Assembly: GCF_002943525.1 (NCBI RefSeq)
Contig: NZ_CP025394.1
Span: forward strand, 2,852,001 to 2,916,000
Source: Kitasatospora sp. MMS16-BH015
GTDB lineage: Bacteria; Actinomycetota; Actinomycetes; Streptomycetales; Streptomycetaceae
Length of the DNA: 64,000 nucleotides
Direction of reading: 5' to 3'
The position numbers and the translations under genes are program-made. The notes under the pieces were generated by a model that worked only from the letters and a program-made list of their open reading frames with translations, did not search any database and was not told the DNA's origin. Shown in pieces: positions 55,125 through 63,618 of the stretch (within the stretch, counting starts at the first letter, position 1; each line of letters starts with the position of its first letter).

Positions 55125-55899
55125 CCAGCCAGAGGAAGCCCACGCCCAGCAGGGTGCAGAGCAACGTCGAACGGGACGGGTGGGGGCTGTGCGCCTCCGG
55201 CAGGATGTCGGAGGTCGCCAGGTAGAGCAGGAAGCCGGCGAAGAACCCGAGGTAGAGCCCCAGCACGTGCTCGGGGATGGTGAACAGCAGCGTGATCCCG
55301 GCCCCGGTGACGGGCGCCAACGCATCCGCCCCGAGCAGGGCCAACGCCCGACGCCGGTCGTTCCCGTACATCCGGGTGATCGTGTACGTGTTGAACCCGT
55401 CCGCGAAGTCGTGCGCCACGACGGCGATCGCCACCACCGTGCCGACGGTACTGCCAGCCTGGAAGGCCGCACCGATCGCGAACCCGTCCATCAGGCTGTG
55501 CCCCACCAGCGCACCGGCGGCCGCCAACCCGACCCCCTGCCGTCCGTGACTGTGAGCGTGACCATGGCCGTGACCGTGCCCATGGCCGTGGCTCTGTGAC
55601 CGGCCGTGAGTGTGCTCGGCGTACTCGTCCTCGTGACTGCGGTGGATCGCCACCGCCCGCTCGATGATGTGGATGGTCAGGAAGCCCGCCGCGAACATCA
55701 GCAGCGCCTGCGGGACGCCGTGGATCTCGTCCGGCGCGGCGTGCAGGGCCTCCGGCAGGAGGTCGAAGGCGACCACCCCGAGCATCAGCCCGGCGGCGAA
55801 CCCCAGCACCAGGTGCCGCCGGTCCCCGGTCCGCTGGGCGACGAAGCCGCCGATCAGCGTCATCATGAACGCTCCGGCGGCGACGAGTATCGCCGTCAT
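55105..55899 (-). CDS. ZIP family metal transporter
   Basis: A 264-residue polytopic protein. The family's metal path is visible in HSLMDGFAIGAAF and VVAHDFADGFNTYTI (helices 4 and 5). Between helices 3 and 4 is a cytoplasmic His-rich loop (HEDEYAEHTHGRSQSHGHG and further His-Gly repeats), a metal-sensing or buffering element. Likely zinc or iron uptake. The ATG at 55897-55899 has GGGAGGG seven bases upstream. The 340 bp upstream region has no recognisable riboswitch. Confidence 0.92.
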   Translation of the reverse strand: MTAILVAAGAFMMTLIGGFVAQRTGDRRHLVLGFAAGLMLGVVAFDLLPEALHAAPDEIHGVPQALLMFAAGFLTIHIIERAVAIHRSHEDEYAEHTHGRSQSHGHGHGHGHGHAHSHGRQGVGLAAAGALVGHSLMDGFAIGAAFQAGSTVGTVVAIAVVAHDFADGFNTYTITRMYGNDRRRALALLGADALAPVTGAGITLLFTIPEHVLGLYLGFFAGFLLYLATSDILPEAHSPHPSRSTLLCTLLGVGFLWLVIGFAG

Positions 55900-56240
55900 C
55901 CACTTCCCTCCCGCTGCTTCCCTGACCGCCCCGGCCACCGGCCGTCGGTCAGCGGCCCCCGGAAGCTCCGGCTGCCGCCTGTACGGCAAGCCTCTGCGGC
56001 TCGCCCGACCATCGCCCCTGGGCCGGGGCCGTCGGAGTGACGAGTAACTGAAGCAGACCGGCAGACAGCACCGCAGGTCGGGGGGTGGGTCAGCCCACTC
56101 CGAGGCCACCCGGCACGACCGAGCAGAACTGCCTGGCTCCCGGACATCGGCGCCCCGGAACAGGCCGGTCGGGGCCGGTCGGGGCCGGTCGGGATCGCGG
56201 GAATCAAGCTGACAGGTTGACGGGTTGACGGGTCGACGGG
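55900..56240. other. Intergenic region with short tandem repeats
   Basis: No gene. Three perfect copies of GGCCGGTCGG (56163-56192) and three-and-a-half of an 8 bp CGGGTTGA-type unit (56213-56240) abut the stop codon of the downstream large gene. The ZIP promoter must lie here, but I see no clear metal-regulator box or riboswitch. Confidence 0.6.
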
Positions 56241-58229
56241 CTATTCGGCGGGGGTGAAGGGCAGGCCGAGGTGGGTGCGGGTCAGCTCCTGGACCCCGTT
56301 GCCGTCCACGAGGTGGATCTGCTCGTAAGCCGGCTCGGCCGCCAGGTCGAGGGCCTCCTCGCTGAAGTGGCCGCAGGTCAGGCGCAGGCCACGGTCGGCG
56401 CCCTCCTCCGCCACGGCCTCCGCGAGGGTCTGCAACTCCTCGGAGCCGACCGGTGCGGCCCCGCGCGAAGCCCAGACCACCCAGCGCCCGGGAAGCGCAC
56501 TGCCCCTGGCCCCCTCGCCGGTGGCCACCAGCCCGGCCTGCCCGCGCAACCGGACGCTCCACTCGGCCAGACCGCCCCTGGTCAGCAGCTCCCGGACCAG
56601 CTGGGCGAACTCGTTCGAGGACAGCTCGGCCGCCGACGGCACGGCCATCCCGGCCGTACCGCTCGGCTCGACCTGCGCCAGCCCGTACGGGTCGGGGGTC
56701 ACCACGGCAGCCAGCTCCCGCAGCCTGACCAACGCCTCGTCCTGCTCGGCGGCGGCGTAGACGCCCTGACCGTCCGCCTCTTGCCCCGGTACCTGCCCCG
56801 GTACCTGCTCCTGTCCCCGGCCCTGCCCCGGCTGATCGGCTCCCCCGGTCAACGTCTCCTCGGCGGGGAACAGCCGGGTGCGGGCGAGGGCATTGCGATC
56901 CGCGTCAACGCTGAGCAGGCAGACCGGCTCGGCTGAGGCCACTCCCCCGGCGACCGGAGCGGCCGTCGCGACGGCCGCCGGACCGGGGCGCAGCCAACCG
57001 TTGAGGACCACCCCGGCCAGGATGTCCTCGGTGTCCACGGCGTCGACCGCCTGGAGGGCCCGCAAGGCCAGCCGAGCGGCCAGCCGGAGGTAGTCGGCAG
57101 CCCGGTCGGCAGCCGGACGGGGGATGGGCGTGATCTCGCCCTCCGGCGAAAGCCGGTAGCCGGACAGCGAGGGCACCACGTCGAGCGACGGCAGGTCAAG
57201 GTCGAGCACGGCCGTGCGGGTGAGCGGACGGAAGACTGCCCGGCAGGGGGCGGGCAGGTCCTGGGTCGCGCCCTCGGCGGCGGCGAGGGCACGCTCCAGC
57301 AGGGACTCGACGGCGGCAGGCTCGGCCAACCGGTAGGCCCGCCGGCACTCCTCCAAACTCTCGTTGTACTCCCGGACGGCCCGGGCCCGGGCCTGCTCCA
57401 TCTCCTCGTGCGCCTGCCGGGCCGCCTGCTCCCCGCTGTCGGCCGCCTCGGCCTGGCGTGCCCGCCACTCCCGGAGGTCCCGCTGATGGCGCAGCCGGGC
57501 CGCGGCCAGCTCCCGCTGGTAGCCGGAGTCGAGCAACCGCCGGGACGGGGCCTCGTCCGGGTCGGCCAGCTCCGGCTGCGCCGGAGCGTAGTCGGCCCAC
57601 CGAGGCTCGGCGCCCGCAGCGGAAGCCTCCTCACCATGCGGGTAGGGGCGCGGCTCGTAGCTGCGCAGCTGGCTCTCGAAGTCCATCGCGGAGACGGGCA
57701 GGGCGGCTCGACGGAGCAGGTCCGCCAGGCGCTCGTGCTCGGCCTGGACGGTGAGCGTCCGATGGTGGGTCAGTGCGGCGGCCCGCCCGTGGGCCGCCAC
57801 GCCCGCGTCCGGCTCACCGAGACCCGGCTTCCTGCCGGCGCCACCGCCCACCGGACCGCCGTCCGCCAGACCACCACCCAGCAGACCACCATCCGAAAGA
57901 CCACCACCCGAAAGACCACCGTCTGCCGGACTGTCGCCTGCCGAACCATCACCTACCGGGCCGGCGACGCCGGACTCGTCGAGGGCACCAATCGAGCCGG
58001 CGGCGTCGGCCTGGCCAAGCGGGCCGGTGAGGCCGGTGGGGGCGGAGACGGCCTGACCTGGGAGCTGGGCGGTCGGACCGTCGGCAGCTACCCTGGGCAC
58101 ACCGGGGGCGTCCTGGTCCGTACGCGGCTCCGGGACGTCGGCCCCCAGGTCTCGGAAGACCGAGGCCAGGAAGCCGGGCTGGAGCACCGCGGCCGTACCG
58201 TCCGGCTGACCCTCGGATGAGTGCTGCAT
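56241..58229 (-). CDS. Large protein with degenerate Mrr-type restriction-endonuclease domain
   Basis: A 662-residue protein. The first ~150 residues are disordered, with repeated Gly-Gly-Leu/Asp-Gly-Gly units. Residues ~260-330 form a coiled coil (ALRHQRDLREWRARQAEAADSGEQ). A central helical domain (ADYLRLAARLALRALQAVDAVDTEDILAGVVLNGWL) precedes a C-terminal region that follows the Mrr pattern: NEFAQLVRELLTRGGL, then LRLTCGHFSEEALDLA and IHLVDGNGVQEL. The Mrr catalytic positions (Asp before the second strand and the Q-x-K motif) are replaced (RWVVWASRG), so the nuclease is probably inactive. The ATG at 58227-58229 has GGGGGA upstream. Same strand as the next large gene. Confidence 0.78.
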   Translation of the reverse strand: MQHSSEGQPDGTAAVLQPGFLASVFRDLGADVPEPRTDQDAPGVPRVAADGPTAQLPGQAVSAPTGLTGPLGQADAAGSIGALDESGVAGPVGDGSAGDSPADGGLSGGGLSDGGLLGGGLADGGPVGGGAGRKPGLGEPDAGVAAHGRAAALTHHRTLTVQAEHERLADLLRRAALPVSAMDFESQLRSYEPRPYPHGEEASAAGAEPRWADYAPAQPELADPDEAPSRRLLDSGYQRELAAARLRHQRDLREWRARQAEAADSGEQAARQAHEEMEQARARAVREYNESLEECRRAYRLAEPAAVESLLERALAAAEGATQDLPAPCRAVFRPLTRTAVLDLDLPSLDVVPSLSGYRLSPEGEITPIPRPAADRAADYLRLAARLALRALQAVDAVDTEDILAGVVLNGWLRPGPAAVATAAPVAGGVASAEPVCLLSVDADRNALARTRLFPAEETLTGGADQPGQGRGQEQVPGQVPGQEADGQGVYAAAEQDEALVRLRELAAVVTPDPYGLAQVEPSGTAGMAVPSAAELSSNEFAQLVRELLTRGGLAEWSVRLRGQAGLVATGEGARGSALPGRWVVWASRGAAPVGSEELQTLAEAVAEEGADRGLRLTCGHFSEEALDLAAEPAYEQIHLVDGNGVQELTRTHLGLPFTPAE

Positions 58230-58476
58230 CGGCGGTCGTTCCCCCAAGCTCGTCCGGTGTGCTCGCCGGGCCACACGGCCTGGCCCGGGCTTCATTCTCC
58301 ACCGTACGGGCACTCCGGAACCGTCTCTCCGACCTTTCCTCCCTCCATTTGTGATTCTCCGTCGATTCCGGGCTCAACCGCCTTGCCGTCAACTGCGATT
58401 CGGCTAGCGCGCCCTGTCCGCTCGCTGCCTTCTCGTCACCTCCTCCCCCGCTCTGCGGCGTCTCTATTGCCCTTGC

Positions 58477-60834
58477 TCAGTTCGTGCGGGTGTTGGTCAG
58501 GTGCAGTCCGATGTAGCCGACGTAGATCCGGCCGCTGCCCGAGCAGTCGTCCAGGTAGTGCAGGCGGGGGGCGGTGCGGCCACCACCGATCCGCAGGTGT
58601 GCGCCCATGAACGCGCGCCGTGAGGAATCTACGCACGCCGGTACCGGGAGCATCCGCTCGCGCTTCCACTTGGTGTGGCTCTCGACCGTCCGGGACTCCC
58701 CTCGGACGGCCTTGCGCGGCGGGAAGCGGTGGCACCCGGGTGGTGTGTGCTCGCACCACTGCTTGAAATCCCCGTGCGCCTCACCACGGACAGCGGCGCT
58801 GGCGTACTCCTGCAGGGCCGTCAGCCCCTCCCAGGTGAGCTTCGCCCACCCCGTACCCGCGTACTGGCCGTCCAGTGCCAGGGCCTCCTTCTGGTCACCG
58901 GTGAACTCCAGTAGCGGGAACTCGTCGAACCGTCCGACCAGATCACCGAAGCTGGCCGGCGCATCGTCGTCCTGCTCCACCCCGTCCGCAGCGAGCCCGC
59001 CGAACCCGTCGGGACCAAACCCCTCAAGGCCGAAGAGCTCACCACCGAGCGGCTCGGCGCCGTACGCCTCAGCGGCGAAGCCACCGAGAGCGGGCGCACC
59101 GCCGCCGAACGCTCCAGACGTCAGCGGATCGGTGGTGAAGCGGAGCAAGTCTGCCGCTTCGACCCCGGTCATGGCACGCAATTGATCGGTGAGCGAGCGC
59201 ACTTGGGCGTTGATCGCACGCAGTGCGGCGTGCTGCTCGGCGCTCTCCGCCCGCAGGCGCTGCTCCCGGCGACGGGCCAGGAGCAGACTGCGTTTGATGC
59301 GCTGGAGCTCGTCAGCCCGGACCTGCCGCTCGGCCTGGTCGGCTCGCCCGAGGTGGTCGGTCAGCTCGCCCTGCGCGCCCTGCTCGCCCGGACCGCTCGA
59401 GTCCGACAGAACCGTGGACTGGGTGTGCGCTGCGGCCAGCGAGTCGGTGCCCGGCTCCGCCACTGAGGGCAGCGCTCGGTCAGACCGTGGGCCGGGCAAC
59501 TGCACTGTCTGGCCAGCTGCATCAGAACGGCCGACCTGACCAGGCCTGTCCGAGTGACCGGACTGCGCGGCCGACCCGGACGGCTCGGACGGCTCGGACG
59601 GGGCAGCCGGATCGGACAGTGCGGGCTGTGGGCGACGCTTGGACTCCGGCGGTGGCTGGAGGACCGGAACAGCGGCAAGCAGGGGCGGCAGCGGGAGCTC
59701 GGCGGCGGCCCGGCGCGGCTCGCGGGCGATCAGCGCGGCGGCCCGGCGGACGTCGTCCTCGATCCGGTGCCTGGGCATCACCGGGTGCCGTGAACTGTCC
59801 GCCCGGGAGGCGGGGTCGATCTCCGGCAGGTAGGTACGCACTGCTCCGCCGTAGACCTTGTGGTACTCCAACGCGACGTTGAAGTGCGGAAGCGCCGCAT
59901 GGTCGAGAACGTAGAGGGCGGCCAGGCCGGTGAGGTGGCGCATCAGCGGGTGGACCACGCCGGCCAGCCAGGTGTCGAGCTGGGCGGCGGGCGGGACGCT
60001 GGCGACGACTGTGGGCAGGCTGCGGTCCGGGTCGCAGAGCTCGTCGATCAGGGCGTCGACCTCGGCCGGGGTGACCAGTCGGGGCAGCGGCTCGATCGCG
60101 GCGGTACCGTCCGTGGCGTCGATCAGCGTGAGGAGCGTGCGGGCCAGTTCGGGGACTGGAGCTCGCCCGGCCGGGCGAGCTCCCGCTCCGGCCGCGAGGT
60201 GCTCGGCTTCCACCCTGACCCAGGTCGGCTGCTCCGGCTCCCTGCGCGCCGGGGGCTTGCTTCGCTGCCGGCCGACGCTCGGGGTGCTCGGCCCGCCGAC
60301 GGTCGCGGCGGCCCCCGTCGGACTGCCGGCGGGAGGACCGGCGGCCACCGGAGTGGTGGGAGAAAGACTGGTGGCAGCGGCAGCGGCAGCAGCAGCGGCA
60401 GCAGCAGGAGGCGGGCCGGTGGCGATGGTGATGGTGAGCTGGTGGGTGCCGTGCGGCACCGGGGTGCGGAGGCGACGGCGGGCATAGCGGCCCGGGGTGG
60501 CAGCCCGCTCGGGCGGGGCACCCACGTCAGGAGGGTCACCCACCTCGGGTGGTTGTTCGGGATCGGGGGGATCCAGCCGGAGCTCGCCGCTGTCGCGGTC
60601 GAGGAGGATACGCGGGCCGGGGCGGAACCGCTCTGCGCCCGGCGTGGCTGCGGCGGGCGGGGGCTCTTCGACCCCTTCCTGCTTCAACCAGGCGGTCAGC
60701 AGCTGATCGGCCAGGGCGACGACTTCGGGAAATGGACGCTGGGTGGTGACCGTCGTGCGGTAGGGCTCCGAATTGCCGAAATGACCTGCGGCGTCAGGGC
60801 TCTGACCGGGGGACGGAGTGTATGCCGATGTCAT
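58477..60834 (-). CDS. Large uncharacterised protein, possible conflict-system component
   Basis: A 785-residue protein. Residues 1-220 are disordered with a 12-residue Ala run. A structured middle (about 240-400) includes LDTWLAGVVHPLMRHLTGLAALYVLDHAALPHFNVALEYHKVYGGAVRTYLPEID, a pattern I associate with large conflict-system proteins but cannot name. After a disordered stretch and a coiled coil (~540-610), the C-terminus ends RLHYLDDCSGSGRIYVGYIGLHLTNTRTN, a signature of a broad actinobacterial family of unknown function. GGGAGG lies nine bases before the ATG (60832-60834). It is upstream of the Mrr-like gene on the same strand, 247 bp apart. Confidence 0.72.
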   Translation of the reverse strand: MTSAYTPSPGQSPDAAGHFGNSEPYRTTVTTQRPFPEVVALADQLLTAWLKQEGVEEPPPAAATPGAERFRPGPRILLDRDSGELRLDPPDPEQPPEVGDPPDVGAPPERAATPGRYARRRLRTPVPHGTHQLTITIATGPPPAAAAAAAAAAATSLSPTTPVAAGPPAGSPTGAAATVGGPSTPSVGRQRSKPPARREPEQPTWVRVEAEHLAAGAGARPAGRAPVPELARTLLTLIDATDGTAAIEPLPRLVTPAEVDALIDELCDPDRSLPTVVASVPPAAQLDTWLAGVVHPLMRHLTGLAALYVLDHAALPHFNVALEYHKVYGGAVRTYLPEIDPASRADSSRHPVMPRHRIEDDVRRAAALIAREPRRAAAELPLPPLLAAVPVLQPPPESKRRPQPALSDPAAPSEPSEPSGSAAQSGHSDRPGQVGRSDAAGQTVQLPGPRSDRALPSVAEPGTDSLAAAHTQSTVLSDSSGPGEQGAQGELTDHLGRADQAERQVRADELQRIKRSLLLARRREQRLRAESAEQHAALRAINAQVRSLTDQLRAMTGVEAADLLRFTTDPLTSGAFGGGAPALGGFAAEAYGAEPLGGELFGLEGFGPDGFGGLAADGVEQDDDAPASFGDLVGRFDEFPLLEFTGDQKEALALDGQYAGTGWAKLTWEGLTALQEYASAAVRGEAHGDFKQWCEHTPPGCHRFPPRKAVRGESRTVESHTKWKRERMLPVPACVDSSRRAFMGAHLRIGGGRTAPRLHYLDDCSGSGRIYVGYIGLHLTNTRTN

Positions 60835-61137
60835 GCGAGGTACCTCCCGTGGGGTGGTGGGTGGGGTCTGAATTCCTCCATCGATGGGGTCGAGACTGTG
60901 GCTCCCGCTCCGGGAGACCGGGTGGGATTCCTTGTCGAGAAAACGCAAGAGCCCGGAGGGGAAGTTCCAACTCCGGGCATGGTTAATTCGTTCGGGTGTC
61001 ACTCGGGCTTCTGCCGCCCGACGAATCATCGGATCCGCTACCGTCCCGGCAGGGGCACCCTGCCAAGCCGACGCCCGCGCGGCGGTCGGTGCGACGCGTG
61101 TCCGCCGCCGTGCTCGGGCGGACGCTCCGAGCCATGG
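60835..61137 (-). promoter_or_regulatory. Upstream region of the large conserved protein
   Basis: About 300 bp with no convincing gene; the short ORFs here have neither a ribosome-binding site nor a recognisable product. It should hold the promoter for the 785-residue protein gene and lies downstream of yigZ. I see no clear -35/-10 pair. Confidence 0.4.
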
Positions 61138-61785
61138 TCAGACGAGGGCCTCGACGTAGCTGCGCCCCGCTTCGATCGCCTCCGCAGCGCCCCCGGTGAC
61201 CTCGGCGAGCCAGGCGTGAAAGGCGGTCACCTCAGGCTCCGGCACACCGACTTCGATCAGCACACCGGTGGGCTCGTAGGAGAGCCCCCGCACCACGTGC
61301 CCGGCTGCTCGGAGGTCGTTCTCCAGTCGTCCGGCCCTGGTGTGGTCGGCGGAGACCGCCAGCAGGGTGACCGGCCGCCGCTCCAGCAACCCGATGGCGT
61401 CCACCGCCTCGGACACCGCGCTCCCGTATGCCCGGACCAGTCCGCCGGCACCGAGCTTGATCCCGCCGAAGTAGCGGGTCACCACCGCGACCGTGTCGGT
61501 CAGCCCGCGCCGGCGCAACACCTCCAGCATCGGCACCCCGGCCGTACCGCCGGGCTCGCCGTCGTCGCTCGACCGCTCGCGCGGGCTCTCCCCGCCGACC
61601 ACGAACGCGGTGCAGTTGTGCCGGGCATCCCAGTACTTCTTCCGGATGCCCGCGATGAATGCCTGGGCCTCGTCCTCGTCTGCCACCCGAGCGAGGTGGC
61701 AGATGAACCGGGACTTCTTGATCTCGAGTTCGTGGGTGCCGGAGCCCCGGACGGTGAGGTACGGCTTCGCGCTCGGCTCCGACAT
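61138..61785 (-). CDS. YigZ/IMPACT family protein
   Basis: A 215-residue protein with an N-terminal UPF0029/IMPACT domain (KKSRFICHLARVADEDEAQAFIAGIRKKYWDARHNCTAFVVG, EPGGTAGVPMLEVLRRRGLTDTVAVVTRYFGGIKLGAGGLVRAYG) and a C-terminal DUF1949-like domain. YigZ proteins bind nucleic acids; the exact role is unknown. Start ATG at 61783-61785. A strong palindromic terminator lies upstream, so it is probably monocistronic. Confidence 0.92.
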   Translation of the reverse strand: MSEPSAKPYLTVRGSGTHELEIKKSRFICHLARVADEDEAQAFIAGIRKKYWDARHNCTAFVVGGESPRERSSDDGEPGGTAGVPMLEVLRRRGLTDTVAVVTRYFGGIKLGAGGLVRAYGSAVSEAVDAIGLLERRPVTLLAVSADHTRAGRLENDLRAAGHVVRGLSYEPTGVLIEVGVPEPEVTAFHAWLAEVTGGAAEAIEAGRSYVEALV

Positions 61786-62135
61786 CGCGCGGTGATCTCC
61801 AGACGTACGGGAAGAAGGCTGGCTACGGACGTGATCGCCCCCGCCAGCCTAACCGGCCCCACCGGCCAGCTCCGCCGACCCGTTCCGAGCCCGTCCAGAT
61901 CGACACCGGACGCCCGACGCACCAGACCCCGGGAGCGCCGACGCCGCCGGCCTACCCGGGCACCGCGACTCGGCGGCTCGCAGGCTCGCAGGCTCGGCGG
62001 CGCCACGCGACCGTCGACCCGCGGCACCCCGGTGCGGCAATGCCCCCGGTCAGGCAGTGGAGCCTAGTCCAGCTCGGCTGAGCTCAGCCGAGCTGGGGCT
62101 CAGCCTGGCCCGGCGGTCCCGCCTCCCGAACCTGC
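61786..62135. other. Intergenic region with aldolase terminator
   Basis: 350 bp without a gene. It holds a perfect 28 bp palindrome (62069-62096) that can terminate the aldolase transcript, and short GGCTCGCA-type repeats near 61975-61995. ORFs here are shadows of neighbouring frames. Confidence 0.6.
62069..62096 (-). terminator. Perfect palindromic terminator after the aldolase gene
   Basis: A perfect 28 bp palindrome (arms CCAGCTCGGCTGAG and its complement) 40 bp past the aldolase stop codon, flanked by further GCTCAG repeats. Strong RNA stem in either direction. Confidence 0.75.
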
Positions 62136-63425
62136 TCAGCGACCGGCCAGGGCGTCGAGCTCGACGCGGCTGAGACCGGTGAGCTCGGTGACCTCGGCGG
62201 AGTCGACGGCGCCGCAGTCGAGGCCGCGCAGCAGGTACGCGCTGAGCGCCTTGGCGGTGGCGGGCTCGTCCATCACGTCGCCGCCGGCCTTGGCCACGTA
62301 GGCGGTCAGGCGGGCGGCCGCGGCGTGGAGGCCCTCGCGGTAGAAGGAGTAGACGGCGACGTAGCGGGTGGGCAGGTGGGCCGGGTGCATGTCCCAGCCC
62401 TGGTAGTACGCCCGGGCCAGCGAGCGGCGGACCAGGTCGTGGTGGAGCTTCCAGCCGGCGTGGACCTGCTCACGGCCACCGGTCGGGATCACGTTGGTCG
62501 AACCGTCCGAGAGCCGGACCCCGGTACCCGCCGCAGCCACCTGCATGACGGCCTTGGCGTGGTCGGCGACCGGGTGGTCCATGCTCTGGTAGGCCGCACT
62601 GACACCGCAGGAGGCGCTGTAGTCGAAGGTGCCGTAGTGCAGACCGGTGGCGCGCCCCTCGGCGGCCTCGATCATCCGGGCCACCGTCGCGCGGCCGTCG
62701 GCACCGAGGATGGCCTGGGTGGTCTCGATCTGGATCTCGAACCCGATCCGCTTCGCGGGGAGACCGGCCCGCGCCTCGAAGTCCTCCAGCAGCCGGACCA
62801 GCGCCGTGACCTGCTCGACGTAGGTGACCTTGGGCAGCGTGAGCACCAGGCCCTCGGGCAGGCCGCCCTCGGCGATCAGGGTGGCGAGGAAGAGCTCCAG
62901 GGTGCGGATGCCCCGGGCGCGGACCGCCGCCTCCATGCACTTGATCCGGATGCCGATGTACGGCGGCGCGGTGCCGTCGGCGACCGCAGCGGCCACCAGG
63001 CGGGCGGCCCGGACGGCGGCCTCGTCCTCCTCGGCGTCCGGACGCGGGCCGTAGCCGTCCTCGAAGTCGATCCGGAGGTCCTCGACCGGCTCGCGCTCCA
63101 GCTTGGCCCGGACCCGGGCATGCACCTCCGTGAGCAGTTCGTCGGCCGGAACACCCAGCGCCGCGGCCAGCTCGGCCGGCGTACCCGCATGGGTGTCGAA
63201 GACCTCCAGGGCCTCCCGACCCCAGGTCTGCACGGTGTCGGCGGCGAAGACGTCCGCCGGAACGTAGACGGTGTGCACCGGCTGACGGGTGCTCGGCTCC
63301 CCCGGGTAGCGGCGCGCCAGCTCGGCGTCGACGGGCGCCAGCAACGCGTCCACGGCGGCCCGGGCCTCGGACGAGAAGGACACTCCACCCTCGGACTTGG
63401 TACCGTCCACCTCGGCCTGGGACAT
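62136..63425 (-). CDS. HpcH/HpaI aldolase / citrate-lyase family protein (DUF6986)
   Basis: A 429-residue TIM-barrel enzyme with RIDFEDGYGPRPDAEEDEAAVRAA, YIGIRIKCMEAAVRARGIRTLELFL, LVLTLPKVTYVEQVTALVRLLEDFE and FEIQIETTQAILGADG, the conserved metal and substrate region of citrate-lyase/malate-synthase-like aldolases. The reaction is unknown; related genes are near allantoin or glyoxylate metabolism in some actinomycetes, but nothing here confirms that. The ATG at 63423-63425 has GGAGGG seven bases upstream; an upstream ATG at 63461 is less likely. A perfect 15 bp palindrome lies 30 bp upstream. Confidence 0.87.
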   Translation of the reverse strand: MSQAEVDGTKSEGGVSFSSEARAAVDALLAPVDAELARRYPGEPSTRQPVHTVYVPADVFAADTVQTWGREALEVFDTHAGTPAELAAALGVPADELLTEVHARVRAKLEREPVEDLRIDFEDGYGPRPDAEEDEAAVRAARLVAAAVADGTAPPYIGIRIKCMEAAVRARGIRTLELFLATLIAEGGLPEGLVLTLPKVTYVEQVTALVRLLEDFEARAGLPAKRIGFEIQIETTQAILGADGRATVARMIEAAEGRATGLHYGTFDYSASCGVSAAYQSMDHPVADHAKAVMQVAAAGTGVRLSDGSTNVIPTGGREQVHAGWKLHHDLVRRSLARAYYQGWDMHPAHLPTRYVAVYSFYREGLHAAAARLTAYVAKAGGDVMDEPATAKALSAYLLRGLDCGAVDSAEVTELTGLSRVELDALAGR

Positions 63426-63454
63426 CCTGGGACCCTCCATCACGCCACGGCTCT

Positions 63455-63469
63455 TCAACAATTTGTTGA
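63455..63469 (-). promoter_or_regulatory. Palindromic operator candidate upstream of the aldolase gene
   Basis: TCAACAATTTGTTGA (63455-63469) is a perfect 7-1-7 palindrome, AT-rich in a GC-rich context, 30-44 bp before the start codon. It resembles GntR/FadR-type half-sites (TTGT...ACAA). No regulator gene is adjacent within the window. Confidence 0.5.
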
Positions 63470-63618
63470 TGCCTGCTGGAGGTGAAGGTAACCTCGCAGG
63501 GCCCGGCCGTCAATGGCCGCCCACGTGCCGGACCACTGTCACCCTGCGGCCGCACCCACTGTGAAATTGTCCTCCGCCCCCGCTTTCAGCGCAGGGGCGC
63601 CGCGCCTCGTTCCGCTGC

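Noticed and set aside
55900..56240. Cobalamin or metal riboswitch upstream of the ZIP gene
   Set aside because: I looked for the conserved cobalamin box and a zinc-regulator palindrome and found none; the sequence is dominated by short tandem repeats.
60884..61159. 91-residue ORF in the gap before yigZ
   Set aside because: No ribosome-binding site, mixed composition and overlap with the yigZ stop region; likely chance.
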